A stretch of DNA of 64,000 nt, from contig NZ_CP107935.1 in NCBI RefSeq assembly GCF_036038375.1, positions 2,604,001 to 2,668,000 of the forward strand, in the 5' to 3' direction. The notes under the pieces were generated by a model. That model ran no database searches. It was not told the origin of the DNA and was given only the letters and a program-made list of their open reading frames with translations. The position numbers and the translations under genes were made by a program. The DNA comes from Streptomyces sp. NBC_00414 (GTDB lineage: Bacteria > Actinomycetota > Actinomycetes > Streptomycetales > Streptomycetaceae). Below, one piece after another: positions 7,080 to 15,752 of the stretch (its first letter is position 1; the number at the start of each line of letters is the position of its first letter).

Positions 7080-8777
7080 ATGGCCGCCACCCCGCAGGAT
7101 CCCGCTGCCGCAACGCCCCGCCGCAAGGTGAGCCGTCACCGCGGTGAGGGTCAGTGGGCCGTAGGTCACTACACCCCGCTCAACGGCAACGAGCAGTTCA
7201 AGAAGGACGACGACGGTCTCAACGTGCGGACACGCATTGAGACGGTCTACTCGAAGCGTGGCTTCGACTCGATCGACCCCAACGACCTGCGCGGCCGTAT
7301 GCGCTGGTGGGGGCTCTACACCCAGCGCAAGCCCGGGATCGACGGCGGCAAGACCGCGGTCCTGGAGCCGGAGGAGCTGGACGACAAGTACTTCATGCTG
7401 CGGGTGCGGATCGACGGCGGACGCCTCACCACCCAGCAGCTGCGGGTCATCGGCGAGATCTCGCAGGAGTTCGCGCGCGGGACCGCCGACCTCACCGACC
7501 GGCAGAACGTCCAGTACCACTGGATCCGCATCGAGGACGTCCCGGAGATCTGGGAGCGCCTGGAGGCCGTGGGGCTGTCCACGACCGAGGCCTGCGGTGA
7601 CACGCCCCGTGTGATCCTCGGCTCGCCCGTCGCCGGCATCGCCGAGGACGAGATCATCGACGGCACGCCCGCCATCGAGGAGATCCACCGCCGGGTCATC
7701 GGCAACAAGGACTTCTCGAATTTGCCCCGCAAGTTCAAGACCGCGATCTCCGGCTCGCCGCTCCTGGACGTGGCGCACGAGATCAACGACGTCGCGTTCG
7801 TCGGCGTGAACCACCCGGAGCACGGTCCCGGCTTCGACCTCTGGGTCGGCGGCGGCCTCTCCACCAACCCGAAGATCGGCCAGCGCCTCGGCGCCTGGGT
7901 CCCGCTCGACGAGGTCGCCGACGTCCACATCGGCGTCCTGTCGATCTTCCGCGACTACGGCTACCGGCGTCTGCGCACCCGCGCCCGGCTGAAGTTCCTG
8001 GTCGCCGACTGGGGTGTCGAGAAGTTCCGCCAGGTCCTGGAGGACGAGTACCTGCAGCGCAAGCTGGTCGACGGCCCGGCCCCCGACCAGCCGCTCGCCC
8101 GCTGGCGCGACCACGTCGGCGTGCACCGGCAGCAGGACGGCCGCCACTACGTCGGCTTCGCCCCGCGCGTGGGCCGCGTGGACGGCGCCACCCTCACGAA
8201 GATCGCCGAGCTGGCCGAGGCGCACGGCTCCGGCCGCCTGCGGACCACCGTCGAGCAGAAGATGATCGTGCTCGACGTCGAGCAGGACCGGATCGACTCC
8301 CTGGTGGCGGGCCTTGAGGCGCTCGACCTGCGGGTCAGGCCGTCCACCTTCCGGCGCGGCACGATGGCCTGCACCGGCATCGAGTACTGCAAGCTCGCGA
8401 TCGTCGAGACCAAGGCCCGCGGTGCCTCGCTGATCGACGAACTCGAACGCCGCATGCCCGAGTTCGACGAGCCCGTCACCATCAACATCAACGGCTGCCC
8501 GAACGCCTGCGCCCGTATCCAGGTCGCGGACATCGGTCTCAAGGGCCAGTTGATGCTCGACGACAAGGGCGACCAGGTCGAGGGTTACCAGGTGCACCTG
8601 GGCGGGGCGCTCGGACTCGAAGCCGGCTTCGGCCGCAAGGTCCGTGGCCTGAAGGTCACCGCGGAGGAACTGCCCGACTACGTCGAGCGGGTCCTCAAGC
8701 GCTTCGAGGAGGAGCGCGAGGACGGCGAGCGCTTCGCGACCTGGGCCACCCGCGCCTCCGAGGAGGCGCTGTCATGA
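7080..8777 (+). CDS. sir: Assimilatory sulfite reductase (ferredoxin), nitrite/sulfite reductase family
   Basis: The 565-residue enzyme carries out six-electron reduction of sulfite to sulfide using a siroheme coupled to a [4Fe-4S] cluster. The four cluster cysteines are in ACTGIEYC near residues 430-436 and NGCPNAC near residues 472-476, matching the C-x5-C...C-x3-C pattern of the family. Two ferrodoxin-like half domains precede each siroheme half (QLRVIGEISQEF and ADLTDRQNVQYHWIRI are typical). The start at ATG 7080 has GGAGGA at 7065-7070; upstream in-frame codons run into the leader region. Neighbouring cys genes point to sulfite rather than nitrite as the substrate. The stop overlaps the next gene by four bases (ATGA), so the two are translationally coupled. 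Confidence 0.92.
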   Translation: MAATPQDPAAATPRRKVSRHRGEGQWAVGHYTPLNGNEQFKKDDDGLNVRTRIETVYSKRGFDSIDPNDLRGRMRWWGLYTQRKPGIDGGKTAVLEPEELDDKYFMLRVRIDGGRLTTQQLRVIGEISQEFARGTADLTDRQNVQYHWIRIEDVPEIWERLEAVGLSTTEACGDTPRVILGSPVAGIAEDEIIDGTPAIEEIHRRVIGNKDFSNLPRKFKTAISGSPLLDVAHEINDVAFVGVNHPEHGPGFDLWVGGGLSTNPKIGQRLGAWVPLDEVADVHIGVLSIFRDYGYRRLRTRARLKFLVADWGVEKFRQVLEDEYLQRKLVDGPAPDQPLARWRDHVGVHRQQDGRHYVGFAPRVGRVDGATLTKIAELAEAHGSGRLRTTVEQKMIVLDVEQDRIDSLVAGLEALDLRVRPSTFRRGTMACTGIEYCKLAIVETKARGASLIDELERRMPEFDEPVTININGCPNACARIQVADIGLKGQLMLDDKGDQVEGYQVHLGGALGLEAGFGRKVRGLKVTAEELPDYVERVLKRFEEEREDGERFATWATRASEEALS

Positions 8778-8953
8778 GCGAGCGCGCGGCGCCCTTCTAC
8801 TGCCCCTACTGCGGCGACGAGGACCTGCGTCCGAGCGAGCAGGGTCACGGCGCCTGGGAATGCGGAGCGTGCAATCGAGCCTTCCAGTTGAAGTTCCTCG
8901 GGTTGCTGACCCGTGGACTTCAGCGCAACGACGGTGGAGGGGACGAGATATGA
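8774..8953 (+). CDS. Small zinc-ribbon protein of the sulfur operon
   Basis: This 59-residue protein has two CxxC pairs, FYCPYCGDEDL at about residues 9-18 and WECGACNRAF at about residues 28-37, with the spacing of a rubredoxin-like or zinc-ribbon metal site. It overlaps the sulfite reductase stop by ATGA and its own stop overlaps the cysH start by ATGA at 8950-8953, so it sits as a translationally coupled link in the operon. From memory, a short gene lies at the same place in S. coelicolor. Its function is unknown; plausible roles are an electron or sulfur carrier, or an assembly factor for sulfite or APS reductase. These roles are inference. Confidence 0.85.
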   Translation: MSERAAPFYCPYCGDEDLRPSEQGHGAWECGACNRAFQLKFLGLLTRGLQRNDGGGDEI

Positions 8954-9717
8954 CGACCGTTCAGACCGATACCGGCACACCGACCGAGACCGACGCACCG
9001 AACGAGATCGACACACAGACGGACACCGAGCGGGACGCCGAGCTCAGGGCGCTCGCCGAACAGGCCGGCCGCGACCTGGAGGACGCCTCCGCGCTGGAGA
9101 TCCTCCAGTGGGCCGTGCGGACCTTCGGCAAGCAGTTCTGCGTGACCTCCTCGATGGAGGACGCGGTGGTCGCCCACCTCGCGTCGCGCGCGAACCCCGG
9201 CGTGGACGTCGTGTTCCTCGACACGGGCTACCACTTCCCCGAGACCATCGGCACCCGGGACGCGGTCGAGGCCGTGATGGACGTCAACGTCATCACGCTC
9301 ACCCCGCGGCAGACCGTGGCCGAGCAGGACGCCGAGTACGGGCCGAAGCTGCACGACCGCGACCCCGACCTGTGCTGCGCGCTGCGGAAGGTCGCGCCGC
9401 TTGAGCAGGGGCTGACGAAGTACCGCGCCTGGGCCACCGGCCTGCGCCGCGACGAGTCCCCCACCCGGGCCAACACGCCCGTCGTCGGCTGGGACGAGAA
9501 GCGCCGCAAGGTCAAGATCTCGCCGATCGCCCGCTGGACCCAGGACGACGTGGACGCGTACGTGAGCGAACACGGTGTCCTCACCAACCCGCTGCTCATG
9601 GACGGCTACCCCTCCGTGGGCTGCGCCCCCTGCACCCGCCGGGTGCTGGAGGGCGAGGACGCGCGCGCCGGCCGCTGGTCGGGCAGCTCGAAGACCGAGT
9701 GCGGGCTGCACGGCTGA
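8950..9717 (+). CDS. cysH: Adenylylsulfate reductase (thioredoxin type)
   Basis: CysH reduces activated sulfate to sulfite with electrons from thioredoxin. The 255-residue product has the PAPS-reductase fold (FGKQFCVTSSMEDAVV and DVVFLDTGYHFPET). It also has the extra cysteines LCCALRK near residue 141 and CAPCTRR near residue 224, which bind a [4Fe-4S] cluster in enzymes that accept APS directly. The C-terminal ECGLHG supplies the catalytic cysteine. The first 30 residues are rich in Thr, Asp and Glu and probably disordered. The ATG at 8950 overlaps the previous stop. Although the enzyme looks APS-specific, an APS kinase gene follows, so PAPS is probably made for other uses. Confidence 0.9.
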   Translation: MTTVQTDTGTPTETDAPNEIDTQTDTERDAELRALAEQAGRDLEDASALEILQWAVRTFGKQFCVTSSMEDAVVAHLASRANPGVDVVFLDTGYHFPETIGTRDAVEAVMDVNVITLTPRQTVAEQDAEYGPKLHDRDPDLCCALRKVAPLEQGLTKYRAWATGLRRDESPTRANTPVVGWDEKRRKVKISPIARWTQDDVDAYVSEHGVLTNPLLMDGYPSVGCAPCTRRVLEGEDARAGRWSGSSKTECGLHG

Positions 9718-9814
9718 CATGACCGAGACCTCGACGCACCCGACGACCGCGACGGCCGTGCCCGCCACGGCGTCCGCGGCCGGCTCGACGACTTCGATGA
9801 ACCAGGAGAACCAA

Positions 9815-10348
9815 GTGACCGGAGCCACCATCTGGCTCACGGGTCTGCCAAGCGCCGGCAAGACCACCATCGCGTACGAACTGGCCGGACGGCTGCGCGA
9901 GGAGGGCCACCGCGTCGAGGTGCTCGACGGCGACGAGATCCGTACGTTCCTGACGGCGGGCCTCGGCTTCAGCCGCGAGGACCGGCACACGAACGTTCAG
10001 CGCATCGGCTTCCTCGCCGACCTGCTGGCCCGCAACGGCGTCAAGACGCTGGTGCCGGTCATCGCCCCGTACGCCGACAGCCGCGAGGCGGTGCGCAAGC
10101 GCCATCAGGCGAGCGGTGCCGCGTACCTGGAGGTGCATGTCGCGACGCCGGTCGAGGTGTGCAGCGAGCGGGACGTGAAGGGCCTGTACGCCAAGCAGGC
10201 GGCGGGCGAGATCTCCGGGCTCACCGGGGTCGACGACCCGTACGAGGCGCCCGAGTCGCCCGATCTGCGCATCGAGTCGCACACCCAGTCCGTGCAGGAG
10301 TCCGCGGCAGCGCTCCACGCACTGCTCGCCGAGAGGGGTCTCGCATGA
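9815..10348 (+). CDS. cysC: Adenylylsulfate kinase
   Basis: CysC phosphorylates APS to PAPS with ATP. The P-loop GLPSAGKT is at residues about 8-15, followed by VLDGDEIR and the APS-binding GFSREDRHTNVQRIGF. The core is 177 residues, the normal length for a free-standing APS kinase. I place the start at GTG 9815 because AGGAG at 9804-9808 is well placed. In-frame ATGs at 9797 and 9719 are alternatives; the one at 9719 begins one base after the cysH stop codon but would add a low-complexity Thr/Ala-rich leader. The stop overlaps the cysD start by ATGA. Confidence 0.9.
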   Translation: MTGATIWLTGLPSAGKTTIAYELAGRLREEGHRVEVLDGDEIRTFLTAGLGFSREDRHTNVQRIGFLADLLARNGVKTLVPVIAPYADSREAVRKRHQASGAAYLEVHVATPVEVCSERDVKGLYAKQAAGEISGLTGVDDPYEAPESPDLRIESHTQSVQESAAALHALLAERGLA

Positions 10349-11283
10349 CGACCGTCGCCGGCGTCTCCGAGGAGGAGACAGACAGCCCGTACGCCTTGAG
10401 CCACCTGGACGCCCTGGAGTCCGAGGCGGTGCACATCTTCCGCGAGGTGGCGGGCGAGTTCGAACGGCCGGTGGTCCTCTTCTCCGGCGGCAAGGACTCC
10501 ATCGTCATGCTCCACCTGGCACTGAAGGCCTTCGCGCCCGCCGCGGTGCCGTTCTCACTGCTGCATGTGGACACGGGACACAACTTCCCCGAGGTCCTCG
10601 AATACCGCGACCGCACGGTCAAGAAGCACGGCCTGCGGCTGCACGTGGCCTCCGTACAGGACTACATCGACCGCGGCACGCTCAAGGAGCGCCCGGACGG
10701 CACCCGCAATCCGCTGCAGACCCTGCCGCTGACCGAGAAGATCCAGGCCGAGCGCTTCGACGCGGTCTTCGGCGGCGGACGCCGCGACGAGGAGAAGGCC
10801 CGCGCCAAGGAACGCGTCTTCTCCCTGCGCGACGAGTTCTCCCAGTGGGACCCCCGCCGCCAGCGCCCCGAACTGTGGAACCTCTACAACGGACGCCACG
10901 CCGCCGGCGAACACGTCCGCGTCTTCCCGCTGTCCAACTGGACCGAGCTGGACGTGTGGCAGTACATCGCCCGCGAGGGCATCGAACTGCCCGAGATCTA
11001 CTTCGCCCACGAACGCGACGTCTTCCAGCGGGCCGGCATGTGGCTGACCGCGGGCGAATGGGGCGGCCCCAAGGACGGCGAGACCGTGGAGACGCGCCTC
11101 GTGCGCTACCGGACCGTCGGCGACATGTCCTGCACCGGCGCCGTCGACTCCGACGCCACCACCCTGGACGCCGTGATCACCGAGATCGCCGCCTCCCGGC
11201 TCACCGAGCGGGGCGCCACCCGCGCCGACGACAAGATGTCCGAGGCCGCGATGGAAGACCGCAAGCGCGAGGGGTACTTCTAG
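10345..11283 (+). CDS. cysD: Sulfate adenylyltransferase subunit 2
   Basis: CysD is the catalytic subunit of ATP sulfurylase and forms APS from sulfate and ATP together with the GTPase CysN. The product has 312 residues, with the PP-loop motif VVLFSGGKDSIVMLHLA near residue 50 and the family signatures DTGHNFPEVLEYRD and GGRRDEEKARAKER. It overlaps cysC by ATGA at 10345-10348, and only two bases separate it from cysN. Its C terminus (MEDRKREGYF) is that of normal full-length CysD. Confidence 0.95.
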   Translation: MTTVAGVSEEETDSPYALSHLDALESEAVHIFREVAGEFERPVVLFSGGKDSIVMLHLALKAFAPAAVPFSLLHVDTGHNFPEVLEYRDRTVKKHGLRLHVASVQDYIDRGTLKERPDGTRNPLQTLPLTEKIQAERFDAVFGGGRRDEEKARAKERVFSLRDEFSQWDPRRQRPELWNLYNGRHAAGEHVRVFPLSNWTELDVWQYIAREGIELPEIYFAHERDVFQRAGMWLTAGEWGGPKDGETVETRLVRYRTVGDMSCTGAVDSDATTLDAVITEIAASRLTERGATRADDKMSEAAMEDRKREGYF

Positions 11284-11285
11284 CC

Positions 11286-12650
11286 ATGACCAGCACCATC
11301 GAGCCCACCGAGCCCGTCGAGCCGCTGTCGGTCGAGCAGTTGTCCGGGACGACCCTGCTCCGGTTCGCGACCGCGGGTTCCGTCGACGACGGCAAGTCCA
11401 CCCTCGTCGGCCGCCTGCTCCACGACTCCAAGTCGGTCCTCACCGACCAGCTCGAAGCCGTCGAGCACGCCTCGCGCAACCGCGGCCAGGACACCCCCGA
11501 CCTCGCCCTCCTCACCGACGGCCTGCGCGCCGAACGCGAACAGGGCATCACCATCGACGTCGCCTACCGGTACTTCGCCACGGCGAAGAGGCGGTTCATC
11601 CTCGCCGACACCCCGGGGCATGTGCAGTACACCCGCAACATGGTGACGGGGGCGTCCACCGCCGAGCTGACGGTGGTCCTCGTCGACGCCCGCAACGGCG
11701 TCGTCGAACAGACCCGCCGGCACGCCGCCATCGCCGCCCTGCTGCGCGTCCCGCACGTCGTGCTCGCCGTCAACAAGATGGACCTCGTCGACTACCAGGA
11801 GCCCGTGTTCGCCGCGATCGCCGAGGAGTTCACGGCGTACGCGTCCGAACTGGGCGTTCCCGAGATCACCGCGATCCCCATCTCCGCGCTCGCCGGGGAC
11901 AACGTGGTGGACCCGTCCGCGAACATGGACTGGTACGGCGGGCCCACCTTCCTGGAACACCTGGAGAACCTGCCGGTCAGCCACGACCTCGCGACCTGCC
12001 ACGCGCGGCTGCCCGTGCAGTACGTGATCCGCCCGCAGACCGCCGAGCACCCGGACTACCGCGGGTACGCCGGTCAGATCGCGGCCGGGGCCTTCCGGGT
12101 CGGCGAGCAGATCACCGTGCTGCCCTCCGGACGCACCTCGCGGATCGCCTCCATCGACCTGCTGGGCGAGCAGGTCGACCTGGCCTGGACGACGCAGTCG
12201 GTGACGGTCCTCCTGGAGGACGACGTCGACATCTCGCGCGGCGACCTGATCGTGCCGACCAAGGACGCGCCCGCGACCACGCAGGACATCGAGGCGACGG
12301 TCTGCCATGTCGCCGACGCGCCGCTGACCATCGGCCACCGCGTGCTGCTCAAGCACGGCACCCGCACGGTCAAGGCGATCGTCAAGGACATCCCGTCGCG
12401 GCTCACCCTCGACGACCTGTCCCTGCACCCGCACCCGGGCCACCTGGTCGCCAACGACATCGGCCGCGTGAAGATCCGTACCGCCGAGCCGCTGCCGGTG
12501 GACTCGTACGCCGACTCCCGGCGCACCGGCTCGTTCATCCTGATCGACCCCTCCGACGGCACCACGCTCACCGCGGGCATGGTCGGCGAGTCCTTCGCCT
12601 CCCCGGAGCCGGTCAGGTCCGAGGCGGACGAGGACGGGTGGGACTTCTGA
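11286..12650 (+). CDS. cysN: Sulfate adenylyltransferase subunit 1 (GTPase)
   Basis: CysN hydrolyses GTP to drive APS synthesis by CysD. The 454-residue protein has the elongation-factor-like GTPase motifs G1 (GSVDDGKST), G3 (DTPGH) and G4 (NKMD), then two beta-barrel domains with VQYVIRPQ at the start of domain II. It ends after the third domain and is not fused to CysC, consistent with the separate cysC gene upstream. It probably closes the translationally coupled part of the operon; 234 bases without a convincing gene separate it from the transporter genes. Confidence 0.94.
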   Translation: MTSTIEPTEPVEPLSVEQLSGTTLLRFATAGSVDDGKSTLVGRLLHDSKSVLTDQLEAVEHASRNRGQDTPDLALLTDGLRAEREQGITIDVAYRYFATAKRRFILADTPGHVQYTRNMVTGASTAELTVVLVDARNGVVEQTRRHAAIAALLRVPHVVLAVNKMDLVDYQEPVFAAIAEEFTAYASELGVPEITAIPISALAGDNVVDPSANMDWYGGPTFLEHLENLPVSHDLATCHARLPVQYVIRPQTAEHPDYRGYAGQIAAGAFRVGEQITVLPSGRTSRIASIDLLGEQVDLAWTTQSVTVLLEDDVDISRGDLIVPTKDAPATTQDIEATVCHVADAPLTIGHRVLLKHGTRTVKAIVKDIPSRLTLDDLSLHPHPGHLVANDIGRVKIRTAEPLPVDSYADSRRTGSFILIDPSDGTTLTAGMVGESFASPEPVRSEADEDGWDF

Positions 12651-12884
12651 CATGACGGCCACCAGGGACTTCTACTCCACGTTCGCGAAGGAGGGCGGCC
12701 GCGTCGGCAGCGGCGCCCTCGGCAGCGGGCAGGGCGGAGTCGCGCGATGTGCGTGCTGACGTACGCGCACTGCCTGCGCGCCCCGTCCCCCCGCCCGCCG
12801 TCGCGGATACGACGAAGACCTGCCGACCTCCCGGCCACGACCTGAAGAACCGTGACCGCCGGGCCAACGAGAGGAAACCCTCCC

Positions 12885-13988
12885 GTGCCTGCCAAGGGCT
12901 CCACACTGCTTCGCCGCGGCATAGCCGTGGCCGCCGCTCTTCCCCTCCTCACCCTCGCCGCCTGCGGCTACGGCTCCGACAAGGACGAGGACACCTCGAA
13001 GGTCGCCGCCGAGGGCAAGAAGCTCTCCGCCGACACCGTCCGGATCGGCTACTTCCCGAACCTGACGCACGCCACCGCTCTCGTGGGTGACCAGGAGGGG
13101 CTGCTGCAGAAGGAGCTCGGGGGCACGAAGGCCTCGTACTCCCAGTTCAACGCCGGCCCGTCCGAGATCGAGGCGCTCAACTCCGGTTCGATCGACATCG
13201 GCTGGATCGGCCCCTCCCCCGCCATCAACGGCTACAGCACGACCGACGGCAAGGGTCTGCGGATCATCGGCGGCTCCGCGTCCGGCGGGGTGAAGCTGGT
13301 GGTGAACCCCAAGAAGATCAAGTCCCTGAAGGACGTCAAGGGCAAGAAGATCGCGACCCCGCAGCTGGGCAACACGCAGGACGTGGCGTTCCTCAACTGG
13401 ATCGCCGAGCAGGGCTGGAAGGTGAACGCCCAGAGCGGCAAGGGCGACGTCTCCGTGGTCCGCACGGACAACAAGATCACCCCTGACGCCTACAAGTCGG
13501 GCTCCATCGACGGCGCGTGGGTGCCTGAGCCGACCGCGTCGAAGCTGGTCGCCGAGGGCGGCAAGGTGCTGCTCGACGAGGCCGACCTGTGGCCGGACAA
13601 GAAGTTCGTGATCACGAACATCATCGTGTCGCAGAAGTTCCTCAAGGAGCACCCGGACGTCGTCGAGGCCGTGCTGCGCGGCTCGGTGAAGACCAACAAG
13701 TGGATCAACGCCAACCCGGACGAGGCCAAGGCCGCCGCCAACACCAAGCTCAAGGCGCTGTCCGGCAAGGAACTGCCCGCCGACGTCATCGACCCGGCGT
13801 GGAAGTCGATCCAGTTCACCGACGACCCGCTGGCCTCGACCCTCAACACCGAGGCGGAGCACGCGGTGAAGGCCGGTCTGCTGGAGAAGCCGAAGCTCGA
13901 CGGCATCTACGACCTCGCCCCGCTGAACAAGGTCCTCAAGGCCGAGGGCGCGAGCGCGGTCGACGACGCCGGTCTCGGCGTCAAGTAA
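12885..13988 (+). CDS. ssuA: Sulfonate-type ABC transporter substrate-binding lipoprotein
   Basis: The 367-residue protein has a lipobox LTLAAC with the lipidated cysteine at residue 27, so it is anchored outside the membrane. The mature part belongs to the NMT1/SsuA/TauA family of periplasmic-binding folds, with TVRIGYFPNLTHATALVG at the start and DIGWIGPSPAING in the ligand cleft. Ligands of this family include aliphatic sulfonates, taurine and nitrate; the position directly after the cys genes argues for organosulfonates. The GTG at 12885 is preceded by GAGGA at 12871-12875. ATPase and permease genes follow. Confidence 0.85.
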   Translation: MPAKGSTLLRRGIAVAAALPLLTLAACGYGSDKDEDTSKVAAEGKKLSADTVRIGYFPNLTHATALVGDQEGLLQKELGGTKASYSQFNAGPSEIEALNSGSIDIGWIGPSPAINGYSTTDGKGLRIIGGSASGGVKLVVNPKKIKSLKDVKGKKIATPQLGNTQDVAFLNWIAEQGWKVNAQSGKGDVSVVRTDNKITPDAYKSGSIDGAWVPEPTASKLVAEGGKVLLDEADLWPDKKFVITNIIVSQKFLKEHPDVVEAVLRGSVKTNKWINANPDEAKAAANTKLKALSGKELPADVIDPAWKSIQFTDDPLASTLNTEAEHAVKAGLLEKPKLDGIYDLAPLNKVLKAEGASAVDDAGLGVK

Positions 13989-14043
13989 GCCCGGACAGCC
14001 GAGAGTCAGGCCCACACCCATGAGTTCCCAGGAGGTGACGACC

Positions 14044-14832
14044 ATGGCAACCGCCCTCGCCAAGACCGCCGACGCCGGCACGTCGGTGGAGTACGCCGCC
14101 CGGATCGAGCACGTCTCGAAGTCCTTCGCCGGCCCCGCCGGGCAGCAGCTCGTCCTGGACGACATCACGCTCGATGTCGCACCCGGTGAGTTCGTCACCC
14201 TCCTGGGAGCCTCCGGGTGTGGCAAGTCGACGCTGCTGAACCTGGTCGCCGGGCTCGACAAGCCGTCCGCGGGCGGCATCAGCACCGACGGCCGGCCGGC
14301 CCTGATGTTCCAGGAACACGCCCTCTTCCCGTGGCTGACCGCGGGCAAGAACATCGAACTCGCCCTGAAACTGCGGGGCGTCCCCAAGGCCGACCGCCGC
14401 ACCAGGGCGGAGGAGCTCCTGGCGCTCGTCCGCCTCGAAGGCGCGTACGGCAAGCGGGTGCACGAGCTGTCCGGCGGTATGCGGCAGCGGGTCGCGCTGG
14501 CCCGCGCGCTCGCCCAGGACAGTCAACTGCTGCTGATGGACGAGCCGTTCGCGGCCCTCGACGCCATCACGCGGGACGTGCTGCACGACGAACTGACCCG
14601 TATCTGGCGCGAGACGAACGTGTCGGTGCTGTTCGTGACGCACAACGTGCGCGAGGCGGTACGGCTCGCCGAGCGCGTCGTGCTGCTGTCCTCGCGCCCG
14701 GGGCGCATCGCGCGGGAGTGGACGGTCGACATTCCGCAGCCGCGCCGCATCGAGGACTCCGCCGTGGCGGAACTGTCCGTCGAGATCACCGAACAACTGC
14801 GTGGGGAGATCCGCCGCCATGGCCAGCACTGA
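14044..14832 (+). CDS. ssuB: Sulfonate-type ABC transporter ATP-binding protein
   Basis: A 262-residue ABC ATPase. Walker A is GASGCGKST, the signature is LSGGMRQRVALARALAQ, Walker B is LLLMDEPFAALD, and the switch His lies in VTHNVREA. The closest subtype by eye is the SsuB/TauB/NrtD group. AGGAGGTGA at 14030-14038 is a complete complement to the 16S rRNA tail and fixes the start at ATG 14044. In-frame ATG 14020 and GTG 14035 are less likely. The 3' end overlaps the permease start by 14 bases, which suggests coupled translation. Confidence 0.92.
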   Translation: MATALAKTADAGTSVEYAARIEHVSKSFAGPAGQQLVLDDITLDVAPGEFVTLLGASGCGKSTLLNLVAGLDKPSAGGISTDGRPALMFQEHALFPWLTAGKNIELALKLRGVPKADRRTRAEELLALVRLEGAYGKRVHELSGGMRQRVALARALAQDSQLLLMDEPFAALDAITRDVLHDELTRIWRETNVSVLFVTHNVREAVRLAERVVLLSSRPGRIAREWTVDIPQPRRIEDSAVAELSVEITEQLRGEIRRHGQH

Positions 14833-15736
14833 GACGAGCACCGTCAAGGACGGTGACGCTCCCGCCGCGAAGGACGGCGGGAGCGATCTCGCCGGGCTCG
14901 AAGCGGGCCTCGACGCGCTGGACACCGTCCAGACGAAGCGGACCCCGTTCCGCAGGACCTTCGTGGAGAAGATCTTTCCCCCGATCGTCGCCGTGGCCCT
15001 GGTGCTGGTCGTCTGGCAGGTCCTGGTGTGGGCGGAGGTCACCGACAGCTACAAACTGCCGGCGCCGTCCGCGGTCTGGGACGAGGTCCAGGAGGCCTGG
15101 CTGGAGGGCACGCTCCTCGAATACATCTGGACGAGCGTCTCGCGCGGTCTGCTCGGCTTCCTGATGGCCCTCGTGATCGGCACCCCGCTGGGGCTGCTGG
15201 TCGCGCGGGTGAAGTTCGTGCGCGCGGCGATCGGCCCGATCCTGTCCGGACTCCAGTCGTTGCCGTCGGTGGCGTGGGTGCCGCCGGCCGTGCTGTGGCT
15301 CGGGCTCAACGACTCGATGATGTACGCGGTGATCCTGCTCGGCGCGGTCCCCTCGATCGCCAACGGGCTCGTCTCCGGCGTCGACCAGGTGCCGCCGCTG
15401 TTCCTGCGGGCGGGCCGCACGATGGGCGCGACGGGCCTGCGCGGCACCTGGCACATCGTGATCCCGGCCGCGCTGCCCGGTTATCTCGCGGGGCTCAAGC
15501 AGGGCTGGGCGTTCTCCTGGCGCTCGCTGATGGCCGCCGAGATCATCGCGTCCTCGCCCGACCTGGGCGTCGGCCTCGGCCAGCTGCTGGAGAACGGCCG
15601 TACGGCCAACAGCATGCCCATGGTGTTCCTCGCCATCCTCCTCATCCTGATCGTCGGTATCGCCATCGACCTGCTGATCTTCAGCCCGCTGGAGCGGTGG
15701 GTGCTGCGCAGCCGCGGTCTCCTGGTGAAGAGCTGA
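14819..15736 (+). CDS. ssuC: Sulfonate-type ABC transporter permease
   Basis: The 305-residue integral membrane protein has a 45-residue cytoplasmic N terminus and about six transmembrane helices. The EAA loop for contact with the ATPase is visible as AGRTMGATGLRGTWHIVI followed by PAALPGYLAG. This is the SsuC/TauC/NrtB type of binding-protein-dependent permease. GGGGAG at 14803-14808 precedes ATG 14819. Together with the two genes upstream it forms a complete importer. Confidence 0.92.
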   Translation: MASTETSTVKDGDAPAAKDGGSDLAGLEAGLDALDTVQTKRTPFRRTFVEKIFPPIVAVALVLVVWQVLVWAEVTDSYKLPAPSAVWDEVQEAWLEGTLLEYIWTSVSRGLLGFLMALVIGTPLGLLVARVKFVRAAIGPILSGLQSLPSVAWVPPAVLWLGLNDSMMYAVILLGAVPSIANGLVSGVDQVPPLFLRAGRTMGATGLRGTWHIVIPAALPGYLAGLKQGWAFSWRSLMAAEIIASSPDLGVGLGQLLENGRTANSMPMVFLAILLILIVGIAIDLLIFSPLERWVLRSRGLLVKS

Positions 15737-15752
15737 GGGAAAGGCGAATTCC

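Noticed and set aside
12652..12759. A 35-codon frame starting just after cysN and ending RCAC, considered as a second cysteine leader peptide for the sulfonate transporter
   Set aside because: There is no ribosome site, no R-R-H-V-D-L core and no attenuator hairpin after it; the gap 12651-12884 otherwise shows nothing clear.
12747..12845. A 32-codon frame starting MCVLTYAHC in the same gap
   Set aside because: Two early cysteines are suggestive, but Arg/Pro-rich composition and lack of a ribosome site make chance more likely.
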